Below, in pieces: positions 24,157 through 31,682 of a stretch of 56,694 nt of DNA (positions are counted from its first letter, which is position 1; each line of letters opens with the position of its first letter). This stretch comes from Acidimicrobiia bacterium (GTDB lineage: Bacteria > Actinomycetota > Acidimicrobiia > UBA2766). The notes beneath the pieces are model-generated. The model was not told the origin of the DNA. It was given only the letters and a program-made list of their open reading frames with translations, and did no database searches. The translations under genes were made by a program, and so were the position numbers. Location of the stretch: positions 1 through 56,694 of the forward strand of contig JADZDR010000010.1 of the NCBI GenBank assembly GCA_020850945.1, written 5' to 3'.

Positions 24157-24177
24157 TAGGATCGAACGTATGTTCGA
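24157..24177 (+). promoter_or_regulatory. LexA (SOS) box overlapping -10 and start codon
   Basis: TCGAACGTATGTTCGA at 24162-24177 fits the actinobacterial SOS consensus TCGAAC-N4-GTTCGA perfectly in both arms. The -10-like TAGGAT (24157-24162) runs into its first base, and the ATG of the next gene lies within the box at 24170. LexA binding would therefore block the promoter of a leaderless message. Confidence 0.85.
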
Positions 24178-24463
24178 TAAGACTCTCAGGCGGGGTGTCG
24201 CGTGCGACGGGGTCGAGATGACCGCGTGCATGAAGGGGCGGTTTCGTGTCGGACCGTCCACCTGGTACGTGACCAGTGTCGAGGCCGTGTGGCGCGAGTG
24301 GTCGCTCGGTGGGGGCGACGCATCGGGTCGATGCGAGGCCGGTTCGGACATCGAGATGTGGCGTGTGCACGCCGTGCCGGCCGGAGGTGGTGAGGACGTC
24401 ATCGCCGTCCTCACCTGCGATCTGGTCACAGGTCGATGGCGAGTCGGAGCCGTCTGGGACTGA
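24170..24463 (+). CDS. LexA-controlled DUF6504-like protein
   Basis: A 97-residue protein whose ATG lies inside the LexA box. It starts MFDKTLRRG and contains MKGRFRVGPSTWYVTSVEAV, then DIEMWRVHAV, ending LTCDLVTGRWRVGAVWD. This order (R-F-x-W/V-x-G strand, W-Y-x-V, W-R-V, closing W-R-x-x-x-V/D) resembles DUF6504, short proteins often found beside actinobacterial dinB or dnaE2 genes; I infer membership from pattern, not a search. It stands 52 bp before acetyl-CoA synthetase. A role as an accessory of translesion synthesis is inference from regulation and context. Confidence 0.65.
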   Translation: MFDKTLRRGVACDGVEMTACMKGRFRVGPSTWYVTSVEAVWREWSLGGGDASGRCEAGSDIEMWRVHAVPAGGGEDVIAVLTCDLVTGRWRVGAVWD

Positions 24464-24515
24464 CCACCCAAACTACAATCCGCATTCGCCACGAATCCGC
24501 TCCAGGGAGACGTCC

Positions 24516-26471
24516 ATGCCCGGCGAACACGAAGCGATCGAGAACCTGCTCGCCGAGTCCCGGACTTTCCCGCCACCCCCCGCCTTCGCGGCCGAGGCCG
24601 TCGTCTCGGATCCCGCGATCTACGACGAGGCCACCGCGGACCTCGAGGGTTTCTGGGCGAAGGAGGCAACCGACTTCCACTGGTACAGGGAATGGGACAG
24701 GGTCCTCAACTGGGAGCCCCCATTCGCGCAGTGGTACCTCGGGGCGACGACGAACATCACGTACAACTGCCTCGACAGGCACATCGAGGCAGGAGGAGGC
24801 GACAAGGTCGCCTACCACTGGGTGGGCGAACCGGGGGACGAGCGCACGATCACGTATGCCGAACTGCACGAGGATGTCTGCCGGGCGGCGAACGTGCTCG
24901 AGCGCATGGGTGTCGGGACGGGTGACCGCGTCGCGATCTACATGCCGATGATCCCCGAGATAGTCGTCGCGATGCTCGCCTGTGCCCGCATCGGCGCCCC
25001 CCACACCGTCGTGTTCGGCGGTTTCTCCGCCGAGGCACTCACCGACCGTGTGCACGACTGCGAAGCCAAGGTGATAATCACGGCAGACGGGGGATGGAGG
25101 CGGGGTCAGGTCTCGGACCTGAAGACTGCCGCCGACCAGGCCTTCGACAACTCACCCACGGTGGACCTCAAGCTGGTCGTGCGCCGCACGGGCCACGAGA
25201 TCCAGTGGAACGACGATGAGGACATCTGGTGGCACGAGGCGATGGAGGCTGCGGAGGCCACGTGCGAGCCGGTCGAGGTCGACAGTGAGCACATGCTCTA
25301 CCTCCTCTACACCTCGGGGACGACAGGCAAGCCGAAGGGGATCAAGCACACGACCGGTGGCTACATGGTGGGGACTGCCGTCACGCACAGATGGGTCTTC
25401 GACATCAGACCCGAGGACGTGTACTGGTGTGCGGCAGACGTCGGCTGGGTGACCGGACACAGCTACATCGTGTATGGACCCCTCCTCAACCACACGACGA
25501 GTGTGATGTACGAGGGGACACCCGACTACCCGGACAAGGACCGTTGGTGGGACATCATCGAGAGGCATCGGGTCTCGATCCTCTACTGCGCGCCGACTGC
25601 GATCCGCATGTTCATGAAGTGGGGAGACGCATACCCCGCCCGCCACGACATGTCGAGCCTGCGCCTGCTCGGCAGTGTGGGCGAGCCCATCAACCCGGAG
25701 GCGTGGATGTGGTACCGGGAGCACATCGGCGGTGACCGCTGTCCGATCGTGGACACGTGGTGGCAGACCGAGACCGGCACGATCCTCCTCTCGCCCCTGC
25801 CCGGGATCACGACGACGAAGCCGGGGTCTGCGACGTTCCCCCTGCCCGGCGTCGCGGCCGATGTCGTGGACGACGCGGGCAACAGCGTGCCGCTCGGCCA
25901 CGGCGGCTACCTCGTCCTGCGCAAGCCGTGGCCGGCCATGTTGCGCGGCCTCTACCGTGACGACGAGCGCTACCGCGAGACCTACTGGACGCGCTTCCCC
26001 GGCGTGTACTTCGCCGGCGACGGTGCGAAACGGGACGAGGACGGCTACTTCTGGCTTCTCGGCCGCGTGGACGACGTCATGAACGTGTCCGGCCACCGCA
26101 TCTCGACGACGGAGGTGGAATCCGCCCTCGTCGAGCATCCGGCTGTGGCCGAGGCGGCCGTCGTGGGCCGCAACGATCCCGTCACGGGGCAGGCGGTCGC
26201 GGCCTTCGTGGTCCTGCGAGCCGGCGTCGACGGCACGCAGGAGATGCACGGCGAGCTGCGTGCGCACGTGGCGGGGTTGATCGGCCCGTTCGCGAAGCCG
26301 AAGTCGATCGTCTTCACACCCGACCTGCCCAAGACACGCTCGGGCAAGATCATGCGTCGGCTCCTGCGTGACATAAGCGAGGATCGCCAACTCGGCGACA
26401 TCACGACGCTCGCCAACGCGGACATCATGGAGGCGATCGCCGAGCAGGCTGCCGTCTCCCCGGAGGACTGA
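24516..26471 (+). CDS. acs: acetyl-CoA synthetase
   Basis: A 651-residue AMP-forming acetyl-CoA synthetase: acetate plus ATP and CoA to acetyl-CoA. Motifs in order: FWAKEATDFHWYREWDRVL near the N-terminus, P-loop LLYTSGTTGKPKGIKHT, acetate-site WWQTETG, and C-terminal catalytic lysine in TRSGKIMRRLLR, the site of regulatory acetylation in the family. ATG 24516 is supported by CAGGGAGACG upstream. Length is normal. It may be read through from the SOS-controlled gene 52 bp upstream, but no promoter between them is clear. It converges on the L,D-transpeptidase gene. Confidence 0.94.
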   Translation: MPGEHEAIENLLAESRTFPPPPAFAAEAVVSDPAIYDEATADLEGFWAKEATDFHWYREWDRVLNWEPPFAQWYLGATTNITYNCLDRHIEAGGGDKVAYHWVGEPGDERTITYAELHEDVCRAANVLERMGVGTGDRVAIYMPMIPEIVVAMLACARIGAPHTVVFGGFSAEALTDRVHDCEAKVIITADGGWRRGQVSDLKTAADQAFDNSPTVDLKLVVRRTGHEIQWNDDEDIWWHEAMEAAEATCEPVEVDSEHMLYLLYTSGTTGKPKGIKHTTGGYMVGTAVTHRWVFDIRPEDVYWCAADVGWVTGHSYIVYGPLLNHTTSVMYEGTPDYPDKDRWWDIIERHRVSILYCAPTAIRMFMKWGDAYPARHDMSSLRLLGSVGEPINPEAWMWYREHIGGDRCPIVDTWWQTETGTILLSPLPGITTTKPGSATFPLPGVAADVVDDAGNSVPLGHGGYLVLRKPWPAMLRGLYRDDERYRETYWTRFPGVYFAGDGAKRDEDGYFWLLGRVDDVMNVSGHRISTTEVESALVEHPAVAEAAVVGRNDPVTGQAVAAFVVLRAGVDGTQEMHGELRAHVAGLIGPFAKPKSIVFTPDLPKTRSGKIMRRLLRDISEDRQLGDITTLANADIMEAIAEQAAVSPED

Positions 26472-26533
26472 CCCGGTCCGAAGGTGCGTGCCGTCGGCGA
26501 CCCGGCGATCTCGCCTCGCCGAGGGCGAAGTCC

Positions 26534-27319
26534 TCAGACGATGTCGACGGGGATACCGAGATCCGCCTCGGCCAGGAGGAACGTGGTCGCGTCGTATTCG
26601 ATGCGGACGCAGCCGTTGCTCACGTCCGACCCGAGGTCGGAGGCGCGGCGTGTGCCGTGGATGCCGATGAGCGGATCCGAGCCCTGCCATGTGTCGATGG
26701 TCTCGCTCATGGCGTTGAGGCCGAGGACTCCCGGGCCGTAGGCGGCGGCGGCTCCGTGTTCGGGCAGGAACTTCGTCCAGACGTAGAAGCTGCCCCGGGG
26801 AGTGGGGGTGCCGGCCTTGCCGATGCCGGCCGACCACTGGGCGACGGGTTGGCCCGCGGTCGAGAACGTGACGGTGTGGGCGGCGAGGTCGATGACGATG
26901 CGCTCGTTGTGCCCGCGGATCGCGAGCGTGTTGGACGGGCGTACCCAACCCTGTGTGCCGTTGGGCTCGGTCTCGGGCACCTGGACGTGGAGCCACGCAT
27001 CGCCCGCCGCATCCCTGGTCTCACCGAGGACACCGAAGACAGTGGGGTCGAAGCCGAACCGGTTCGTGCGCTCGAACGTCTTGATCACGGGAGCCGCGTC
27101 GCTCGGGTCGGTGTGCACAGAGACCGATCCGCTCAAGACCGTGGCGGACCAGGTCTCGTAGCCGGCCGGGAGTACCGGTTTCGGCGCCGTCGTGGTCGTC
27201 GTGGACTTGGCGGCCACGGGTGTGTCCTCGCGCGCGGGCGGTGACGTGCACGCGGTGAGGACGAGGGCCGGCACGACGATCGCGAATACGAGGAGCCTGC
27301 GGTTTGTTCGACTGCCCAC
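26534..27319 (-). CDS. L,D-transpeptidase lipoprotein (YkuD domain)
   Basis: A 261-residue envelope protein. Residues 1-24 are a lipoprotein signal with lipobox LTAC (C24), followed by a Thr-rich linker. An SH3-like part (about 55-125) precedes the YkuD domain (about 135-261), which has the catalytic pattern HGTRRASDLGSDVSNGCVRI, with the reactive Cys in SNGCVR. Such enzymes make 3-3 cross-links in peptidoglycan or attach proteins to it, outside the membrane. It is divergent from the dnaE2 N-terminal gene; its ATG is about 75 bp from that gene's start. Confidence 0.9.
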   Translation of the reverse strand: MGSRTNRRLLVFAIVVPALVLTACTSPPAREDTPVAAKSTTTTTAPKPVLPAGYETWSATVLSGSVSVHTDPSDAAPVIKTFERTNRFGFDPTVFGVLGETRDAAGDAWLHVQVPETEPNGTQGWVRPSNTLAIRGHNERIVIDLAAHTVTFSTAGQPVAQWSAGIGKAGTPTPRGSFYVWTKFLPEHGAAAAYGPGVLGLNAMSETIDTWQGSDPLIGIHGTRRASDLGSDVSNGCVRIEYDATTFLLAEADLGIPVDIV

Positions 27320-27358
27320 CGGACCAGCCTACTGCCCCAGCCGGATTGTTCCGACCGG

Positions 27359-27402
27359 TTGTCGGCGGACCGAAGGGGGGCTATTCTCGAACATATGTTC
27401 GA
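27359..27402 (+). promoter_or_regulatory. SOS promoter of the dnaE2 N-terminal gene, with LexA box
   Basis: TTGTCG (27359-27364) and TATTCT (27382-27387) are a -35/-10 pair with 17-bp spacing. The perfect LexA box TCGAACATATGTTCGA covers 27387-27402. The gene's ATG (27395) sits in the box, 7 bases after the -10, so the message would be leaderless and LexA would cover both the -10 and the start. Confidence 0.88.
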
Positions 27403-29971
27403 GAAAACAGGTTCGTTCGTGCACCTCCACACGCACTCGTGCTTCTCGTTCCGCGAGGGGGCGGCCCGTGTCGAGGACCTTGCCCGTGCGGCTGCGAGGA
27501 TGGGGATGTCCGCCCTTGCCCTGACGGATCACATGACGCTCGCCGGTGCCGTGCGGTTCACCAAGGCATGCCGTACCGAGGGGGTGCGACCCGTTCTCGG
27601 CGTGGAGTTGCCGGTCGCGCCGCCGCCGGGTGTTCCCGACCCGTCATCTCGGGAGACCGGGCCTCGGGGTGGCCGGCGCCAGACCCCGGACCTCCACTCC
27701 GGGAACCACGTGACGTTGCTCGCTCGCAACGAGACCGGCTGGGCGAACCTGTGCCGTCTCGTGAGCCACTGGCACCTCTCGCTGCCCTGCAGTGGGACCT
27801 GGGACGGTGCCGAGCCCCCGATCCCGTGGGATGTGCTCTGCGCGCATGCGGGGGGCCTCTTCGTCCTCTCCGGTTGCGCGCGCGGCGAGGTGGCACGTTG
27901 GCTCGGCCGTCGTGACATGGATCGGGCCGAATCCACGGCACGCCGTTACCTCGACGTGTTCGGGTCGGACGCATATGCCCTCGAGGTGTCACACCATCTA
28001 CTGCCGGAGAGCCGTCACCGGATCGAGGCACTCCTGCATCTGGGTGACCATCTCGGGGTGACGGTCTGTGCCACGAACAACGTCCACTACGTGGCCCGCC
28101 GCGACGCCGTCGTGCACGAGTTGCTCGTCGCCATGCGAGATCTCGTTCCCGTGACCTCGCGGCAACAGAGACGCAGCACTGCCGAGTACGACCTCAAGCC
28201 GGCTGCCGCGATGCGTCGCCTCTTCGCCGGTGCGGAGAGGGTCTGTGATGCCTCACTCGAGATCGCGGCTTCCTGCGAGTTCGAGCTCGATCTGCACGTG
28301 CACCACCTACCCGAGCTCGCCGTGAACGACACGATCCGGCGGCTCATCGGCTCCGACCGCCTCCCCTACGGGGCACAGGGGAGGATGCATGCCGATCCGG
28401 CCTGCCTCCTCGAGATGGCATGCGATGCCGGCCTGCGCCGTCGCATGCCCGCCCGGGTGGCTGATCGTGTCGTTCTCGACCGGGTCGGCCACGAGCTCAC
28501 CGTGATCCGCAACCTCGGTTTCTCCGGCTTCTTCGTACTCGTCGCCGAGATCTGCGCGCACATCCGGGAAGCAGGTATCCGTGTGGCATGTCGCGGATCG
28601 GCGGCGGGGAGCCTCGTCACCTACCTCCTCGAGATCTCCGACGTAGACCCGATCCGTCACGATCTGTGCTTCGCGCGGTTCGTGAACGAGTACCGCCACT
28701 CCCTCCCCGACATCGACATCGACGTCGAATCACACCGCCGCGACGAGATCCTCGATTGGATCATGTCCCGGTACGGCCATGAGCGCACTGCCATGGTCGC
28801 TGCCGTCGACACGTATCGGGCGAGAGGCGCGATCCGCGAGGTGGGCAAGGCGCTCGGCTTTCCCTACGACGAGATCGACGTGCTTGCCAAGGCCTTTCCC
28901 CACATCCGTGCCTCGGGGATCTCCACCGCCCTGGAGGAGCTCCCGGAGCTACACGGGCGCAATCTCGACCGGCCCCACCTCGCCCGGCTCTTCGAGCTCT
29001 GCTGTGCCATCGACGGCTTCCCGCGTCACCTTGCCGTACATCCGTGCGGGGTGATCATCGGCCCGTCGAACCTGCGTGATCTGATCCCGTTCGAGCGCAG
29101 CCCGCAGCACCTCCTCATGACCCAGTTCGACAAGGACGACGTCGAGGATCTCGGCCTCGTGAAGCTCGACGTGCTTGGAGTGCGGATGCAGTCGACGATC
29201 TCGCATGCTCTCACCGAGATCGAACGTGTCGAGGGCAGGCGGATCGATCTGAACGGCGTGCCCTTCGCCGACGCGGAGACCTACGACCTGATACGCGCGA
29301 GCCGGACGCTCGGCTGTTTCCAGATCGAGAGTCCGGGTCAGCGTGAGCTTCTCGGCAAGCTCCAACCGACTGCCTTCGACCACATGGTCGTGGACATCTC
29401 GCTGTTCCGGCCGGGGCCGGTCAAGAACGACATGGTGCGACCCTTCGTCGCCCGCCATCACGGCGAGGAGGAGGCCCGGTATGTCTCACCCCTGCTCGTG
29501 CCCTTTCTCGAAGAGACTCACGGGGTGATCGTCTACCACGAACAGGTGATCCGCACGATCGCCGCGCTCGGGGGTGTGTCCGAGGCCGAGGCCGACGCGA
29601 TCCGGCGTCGGCTCGGCGCCCCCGACGATCCGGGAACGATCGAGGTGGGGGAGTGGCTTCGCGCCGCCGCCTGTGCACGTGGTATCCCGGCGGAGGAGGC
29701 AGAAGCGATCTGGAAGGAGGTCGCCGGGTTCGCCTCCTTCGGGTTCTGCAAGGCGCATGCCGCGGCGTTTGCTCTGGTCACATACCAGTCTGCCTGGCTC
29801 AAGGCACACCACCCGGCCGCATTCCTGGCAGGAGTGCTCACCCACGACCCGGGCATGTACCACTCGCGTCTCTTCGTGCACGAGGCACGCCGCCTCGGCG
29901 TCCCCGTCCTTCCCGTCGATGTGAACGGTTCGGCTGGTGAGGACCGGGTCGAACTCACGTGGGTGAATTGA
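27395..29971 (+). CDS. dnaE2: error-prone DNA polymerase DnaE2, N-terminal part (PHP, palm, thumb, fingers)
   Basis: An 858-residue C-family polymerase fragment used in SOS translesion synthesis. PHP domain: HLHTHS at residues 10-15 and ALTDHMTLAGAVRF. Palm: catalytic D439 and D441 in PDIDID and D592 in KLDVLG, the three metal-binding residues. Fingers: RPGPVKNDMVRPF, GFASFGFCKAHAAAFA and the closing HHPAAFLAGVLTHDPGMY to PVLPVDVN. It stops at VELTWVN, just where full-length relatives (about 1,100-1,200 residues) pass into the HhH and OB domains. Those are encoded at 31683-32621. It has its own LexA promoter; the ATG is within the box. Nothing inside it is broken: it is a clean domain-boundary truncation. 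Confidence 0.92.
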   Translation: MFEKTGSFVHLHTHSCFSFREGAARVEDLARAAARMGMSALALTDHMTLAGAVRFTKACRTEGVRPVLGVELPVAPPPGVPDPSSRETGPRGGRRQTPDLHSGNHVTLLARNETGWANLCRLVSHWHLSLPCSGTWDGAEPPIPWDVLCAHAGGLFVLSGCARGEVARWLGRRDMDRAESTARRYLDVFGSDAYALEVSHHLLPESRHRIEALLHLGDHLGVTVCATNNVHYVARRDAVVHELLVAMRDLVPVTSRQQRRSTAEYDLKPAAAMRRLFAGAERVCDASLEIAASCEFELDLHVHHLPELAVNDTIRRLIGSDRLPYGAQGRMHADPACLLEMACDAGLRRRMPARVADRVVLDRVGHELTVIRNLGFSGFFVLVAEICAHIREAGIRVACRGSAAGSLVTYLLEISDVDPIRHDLCFARFVNEYRHSLPDIDIDVESHRRDEILDWIMSRYGHERTAMVAAVDTYRARGAIREVGKALGFPYDEIDVLAKAFPHIRASGISTALEELPELHGRNLDRPHLARLFELCCAIDGFPRHLAVHPCGVIIGPSNLRDLIPFERSPQHLLMTQFDKDDVEDLGLVKLDVLGVRMQSTISHALTEIERVEGRRIDLNGVPFADAETYDLIRASRTLGCFQIESPGQRELLGKLQPTAFDHMVVDISLFRPGPVKNDMVRPFVARHHGEEEARYVSPLLVPFLEETHGVIVYHEQVIRTIAALGGVSEAEADAIRRRLGAPDDPGTIEVGEWLRAAACARGIPAEEAEAIWKEVAGFASFGFCKAHAAAFALVTYQSAWLKAHHPAAFLAGVLTHDPGMYHSRLFVHEARRLGVPVLPVDVNGSAGEDRVELTWVN

Positions 29972-29973
29972 GA

Positions 29974-29986
29974 TACCGCGGCGGTA
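29974..29986 (+). terminator. short hairpin after the dnaE2 N-terminal gene
   Basis: TACCGC (29974-29979) and GCGGTA (29981-29986) are perfectly complementary around a single G, starting 2 bases after the stop codon. It may end the transcript before the converging DtxR gene; the stem is short and no T-tract follows. Confidence 0.3.
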
Positions 29987-30024
29987 CTCGGATGCGCCCA
30001 CGTCGTGTGTCGGTCAGGCCGACG

Positions 30025-30702
30025 TCAGATGTGGGTCACGTGGATGTGGGCCCCGAGTCCGGGGCCGATCGACACCGTCGTCGAGTCCGTCATCACGCTC
30101 AGGGACCCGTCGGGTGCCACAGTCATGATCTGGCCGCGCACACCGGGTCGGAAGCCCTTCTGATCGAAGTACTGCATGACGTCGCCCTGAACTTCGATGC
30201 CTTCGGTGACGCGTTCGAGGCGGAACTTGTGGCCGGCCGCGAGCTCGAGGATCGGCACGGCCTCGGGATCGTCGTAGGCGCTGCCGGGGATCGGGCTCCC
30301 GTGCGGGCAGGTCGTGGGGTTTCCGAGAACTTCGAGGGCCCGTTCCACGACGCGATCGGACAGGCCGTGCTCGAGGCGGTGTGCCTCCTCGTGCGCCTCG
30401 TACCACGACATGCCGAGGAGGTCGACGAGGATCCGCTCTGCGACCCGGTGCCTGCGCACGATGTTGTCGGCGACGCGTCTGCCGTCCTGTGTGAGGCGGA
30501 TGCGCTTGCGGTCCTGGAGCTCGACGAGGCCGTCGTCGACGAGACCGCGGATCGCCTCCGAGACGGACGGCGCACTCACCCCGAGGCGCTCGGCGAGGCG
30601 GGCGCGGATGACGGGGATGTCGTCCTCCGAGAGCTGCATGATCGTCTGCAGGTAGTCCTCGCGGGCGATCGACTGCCGGACAGGCGTTGTGGACGCGACC
30701 AT
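30025..30702 (-). CDS. DtxR/MntR-family metal-dependent regulator
   Basis: A 225-residue regulator. Residues about 10-60 form the winged HTH (EDYLQTIMQLSEDD, then RLAERLGVSAPSVSEAIRGL). The dimer and metal domain has the pattern of the family (NIVRRHRVAERILVDLLGM, EAHRLEHGLSD with H/E ligands, and CPHGSPIPG with Cys and His). The C-terminal part (about 150-225) is an FeoA/SH3-like domain. It would repress iron or manganese uptake genes when metal is plentiful. It converges on the dnaE2 N-terminal gene, in the gap between the two polymerase halves. ATG 30702 is chosen by family length. Confidence 0.92.
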   Translation of the reverse strand: MVASTTPVRQSIAREDYLQTIMQLSEDDIPVIRARLAERLGVSAPSVSEAIRGLVDDGLVELQDRKRIRLTQDGRRVADNIVRRHRVAERILVDLLGMSWYEAHEEAHRLEHGLSDRVVERALEVLGNPTTCPHGSPIPGSAYDDPEAVPILELAAGHKFRLERVTEGIEVQGDVMQYFDQKGFRPGVRGQIMTVAPDGSLSVMTDSTTVSIGPGLGAHIHVTHI

Positions 30703-30817
30703 GGTCCCAGCGTATCCGAAGCCGGAGTCGTACCGCTCACGGGATCGGTGACTTTCGGTCCTGGAATACGGGGCGGATCCTGTGGGAGGCTGCGCGGAGG
30801 CGAGCCAGGGGGGCACC

Positions 30818-31645
30818 ATGCCTGGGTCACACCGAACAGAGGCCGACGCGTCCTCGCGATCGTGGCGCGGTGTCGCGATCGGAGCCGTTGTCGTCGCGAC
30901 GTGCGCCGTGATCGTCGCTGCCACCGCAGTCGTCGCGTGGCGGGACGCGGACACCGCGACGGAGGGAACGCCGGATCCGAACATGTTGTCGGCCGCCGTC
31001 GAGCCCGCCGACTCGATCGGCCCCGACGCGTTCACGCCACCGGTCACGGCCGACACCGCGCAGATCTGCGATCGGGAGCGGTTCCTCCGCTACCTCGACG
31101 AGAGGCCCGATGCCAGGCGTGAGTGGGTCCGTGTCCTCGACGTGGACGCGGACACGCTGGAGGAGTACGTGATGTCCCTCGAGCCGACGGTTCTCCCGCA
31201 GGACACACTGGTCACGAACCACGGGCTTTCCGGCGGGAAGGCGTACGCCCGCCTGTCGCTGCTCGAGCAGGGCACTGCGGTGCTGGTCGAGCCTGTGGAC
31301 CCGGTGCAGGGCGCGCCCCCACCCGGCGAACCGAACCCGCCGGACACGGTGACGACGGCGGCGACCACGACGACAGGACCAACGCAGCCACCGAACGTCG
31401 TCACGAGATGCAAGTGCGGCAATCCGCTCCTTCCTCCTCCCGACACGACGACGAGCTCCTCCTCGACGACATCGTCGACCACGACGTCACCGGAGGGACC
31501 GGAGGACGAGGCGAGACCGCCTGCAGGGGAGCCTCCCGACGAGGAGACCACGACCACGACCGTCGAGTCCTCCACCGAAGACACGACGACGACTCTCGAC
31601 TCATCGGACAACGTCACACCTTCGCCGGACCAGGGTCCCGACTGA
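30818..31645 (+). CDS. membrane-anchored Thr-rich protein with a DUF6777-like domain
   Basis: A 275-residue protein. ATG 30818 follows AGGGGGGCACC. Residues 17-42 are a hydrophobic anchor (GVAIGAVVVATCAVIVAATAV). The conserved outer domain (about 85-195) contains ICDRERFLRYLDERPDARRE, LVTNHGLSGGKAYARLSLLE, GTAVLVEP and CKCGNPLLPP; this series matches the uncharacterised DUF6777 as I recall it. The rest (about 200-275) is low-complexity Thr/Ser/Glu/Asp/Pro, typical of wall-spanning stalks. It ends 37 bp before the second dnaE2 piece. No role in repair is implied by its sequence. Confidence 0.65.
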   Translation: MPGSHRTEADASSRSWRGVAIGAVVVATCAVIVAATAVVAWRDADTATEGTPDPNMLSAAVEPADSIGPDAFTPPVTADTAQICDRERFLRYLDERPDARREWVRVLDVDADTLEEYVMSLEPTVLPQDTLVTNHGLSGGKAYARLSLLEQGTAVLVEPVDPVQGAPPPGEPNPPDTVTTAATTTTGPTQPPNVVTRCKCGNPLLPPPDTTTSSSSTTSSTTTSPEGPEDEARPPAGEPPDEETTTTTVESSTEDTTTTLDSSDNVTPSPDQGPD

Positions 31646-31656
31646 GCGGTGCGGCT

Positions 31657-31677
31657 TGTACTCGAACATGTGTTCGA
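31657..31677 (+). promoter_or_regulatory. LexA (SOS) box before the dnaE2 C-terminal gene
   Basis: TCGAACATGTGTTCGA at 31662-31677 is a perfect-arm SOS box. As at the other two sites, a -10-like hexamer (TGTACT, 31657-31662) ends on the first base of the box. The position used as start codon in the other two boxes here reads GTG and opens a three-codon frame, V-F-E-stop, ending one base before the ATG at 31683. Confidence 0.85.
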
Positions 31678-31682
31678 GTAAG

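Noticed and set aside
26480-26533. Terminator between acs and the L,D-transpeptidase gene
   Set aside because: Several short GC complementarities can be drawn, but none exceeds 5 bp with a sensible loop, so none is annotated.
25152-26996. 614-codon minus-strand frame opposite acs
   Set aside because: Antisense to a gene with complete acetyl-CoA synthetase motifs; no recognisable domain of its own.
31440-31600. Repetitive acgacg-type DNA as a possible repeat array
   Set aside because: It is irregular and encodes the low-complexity Thr/Ser/Glu tail of the DUF6777-like protein; no spacer pattern as in CRISPR.
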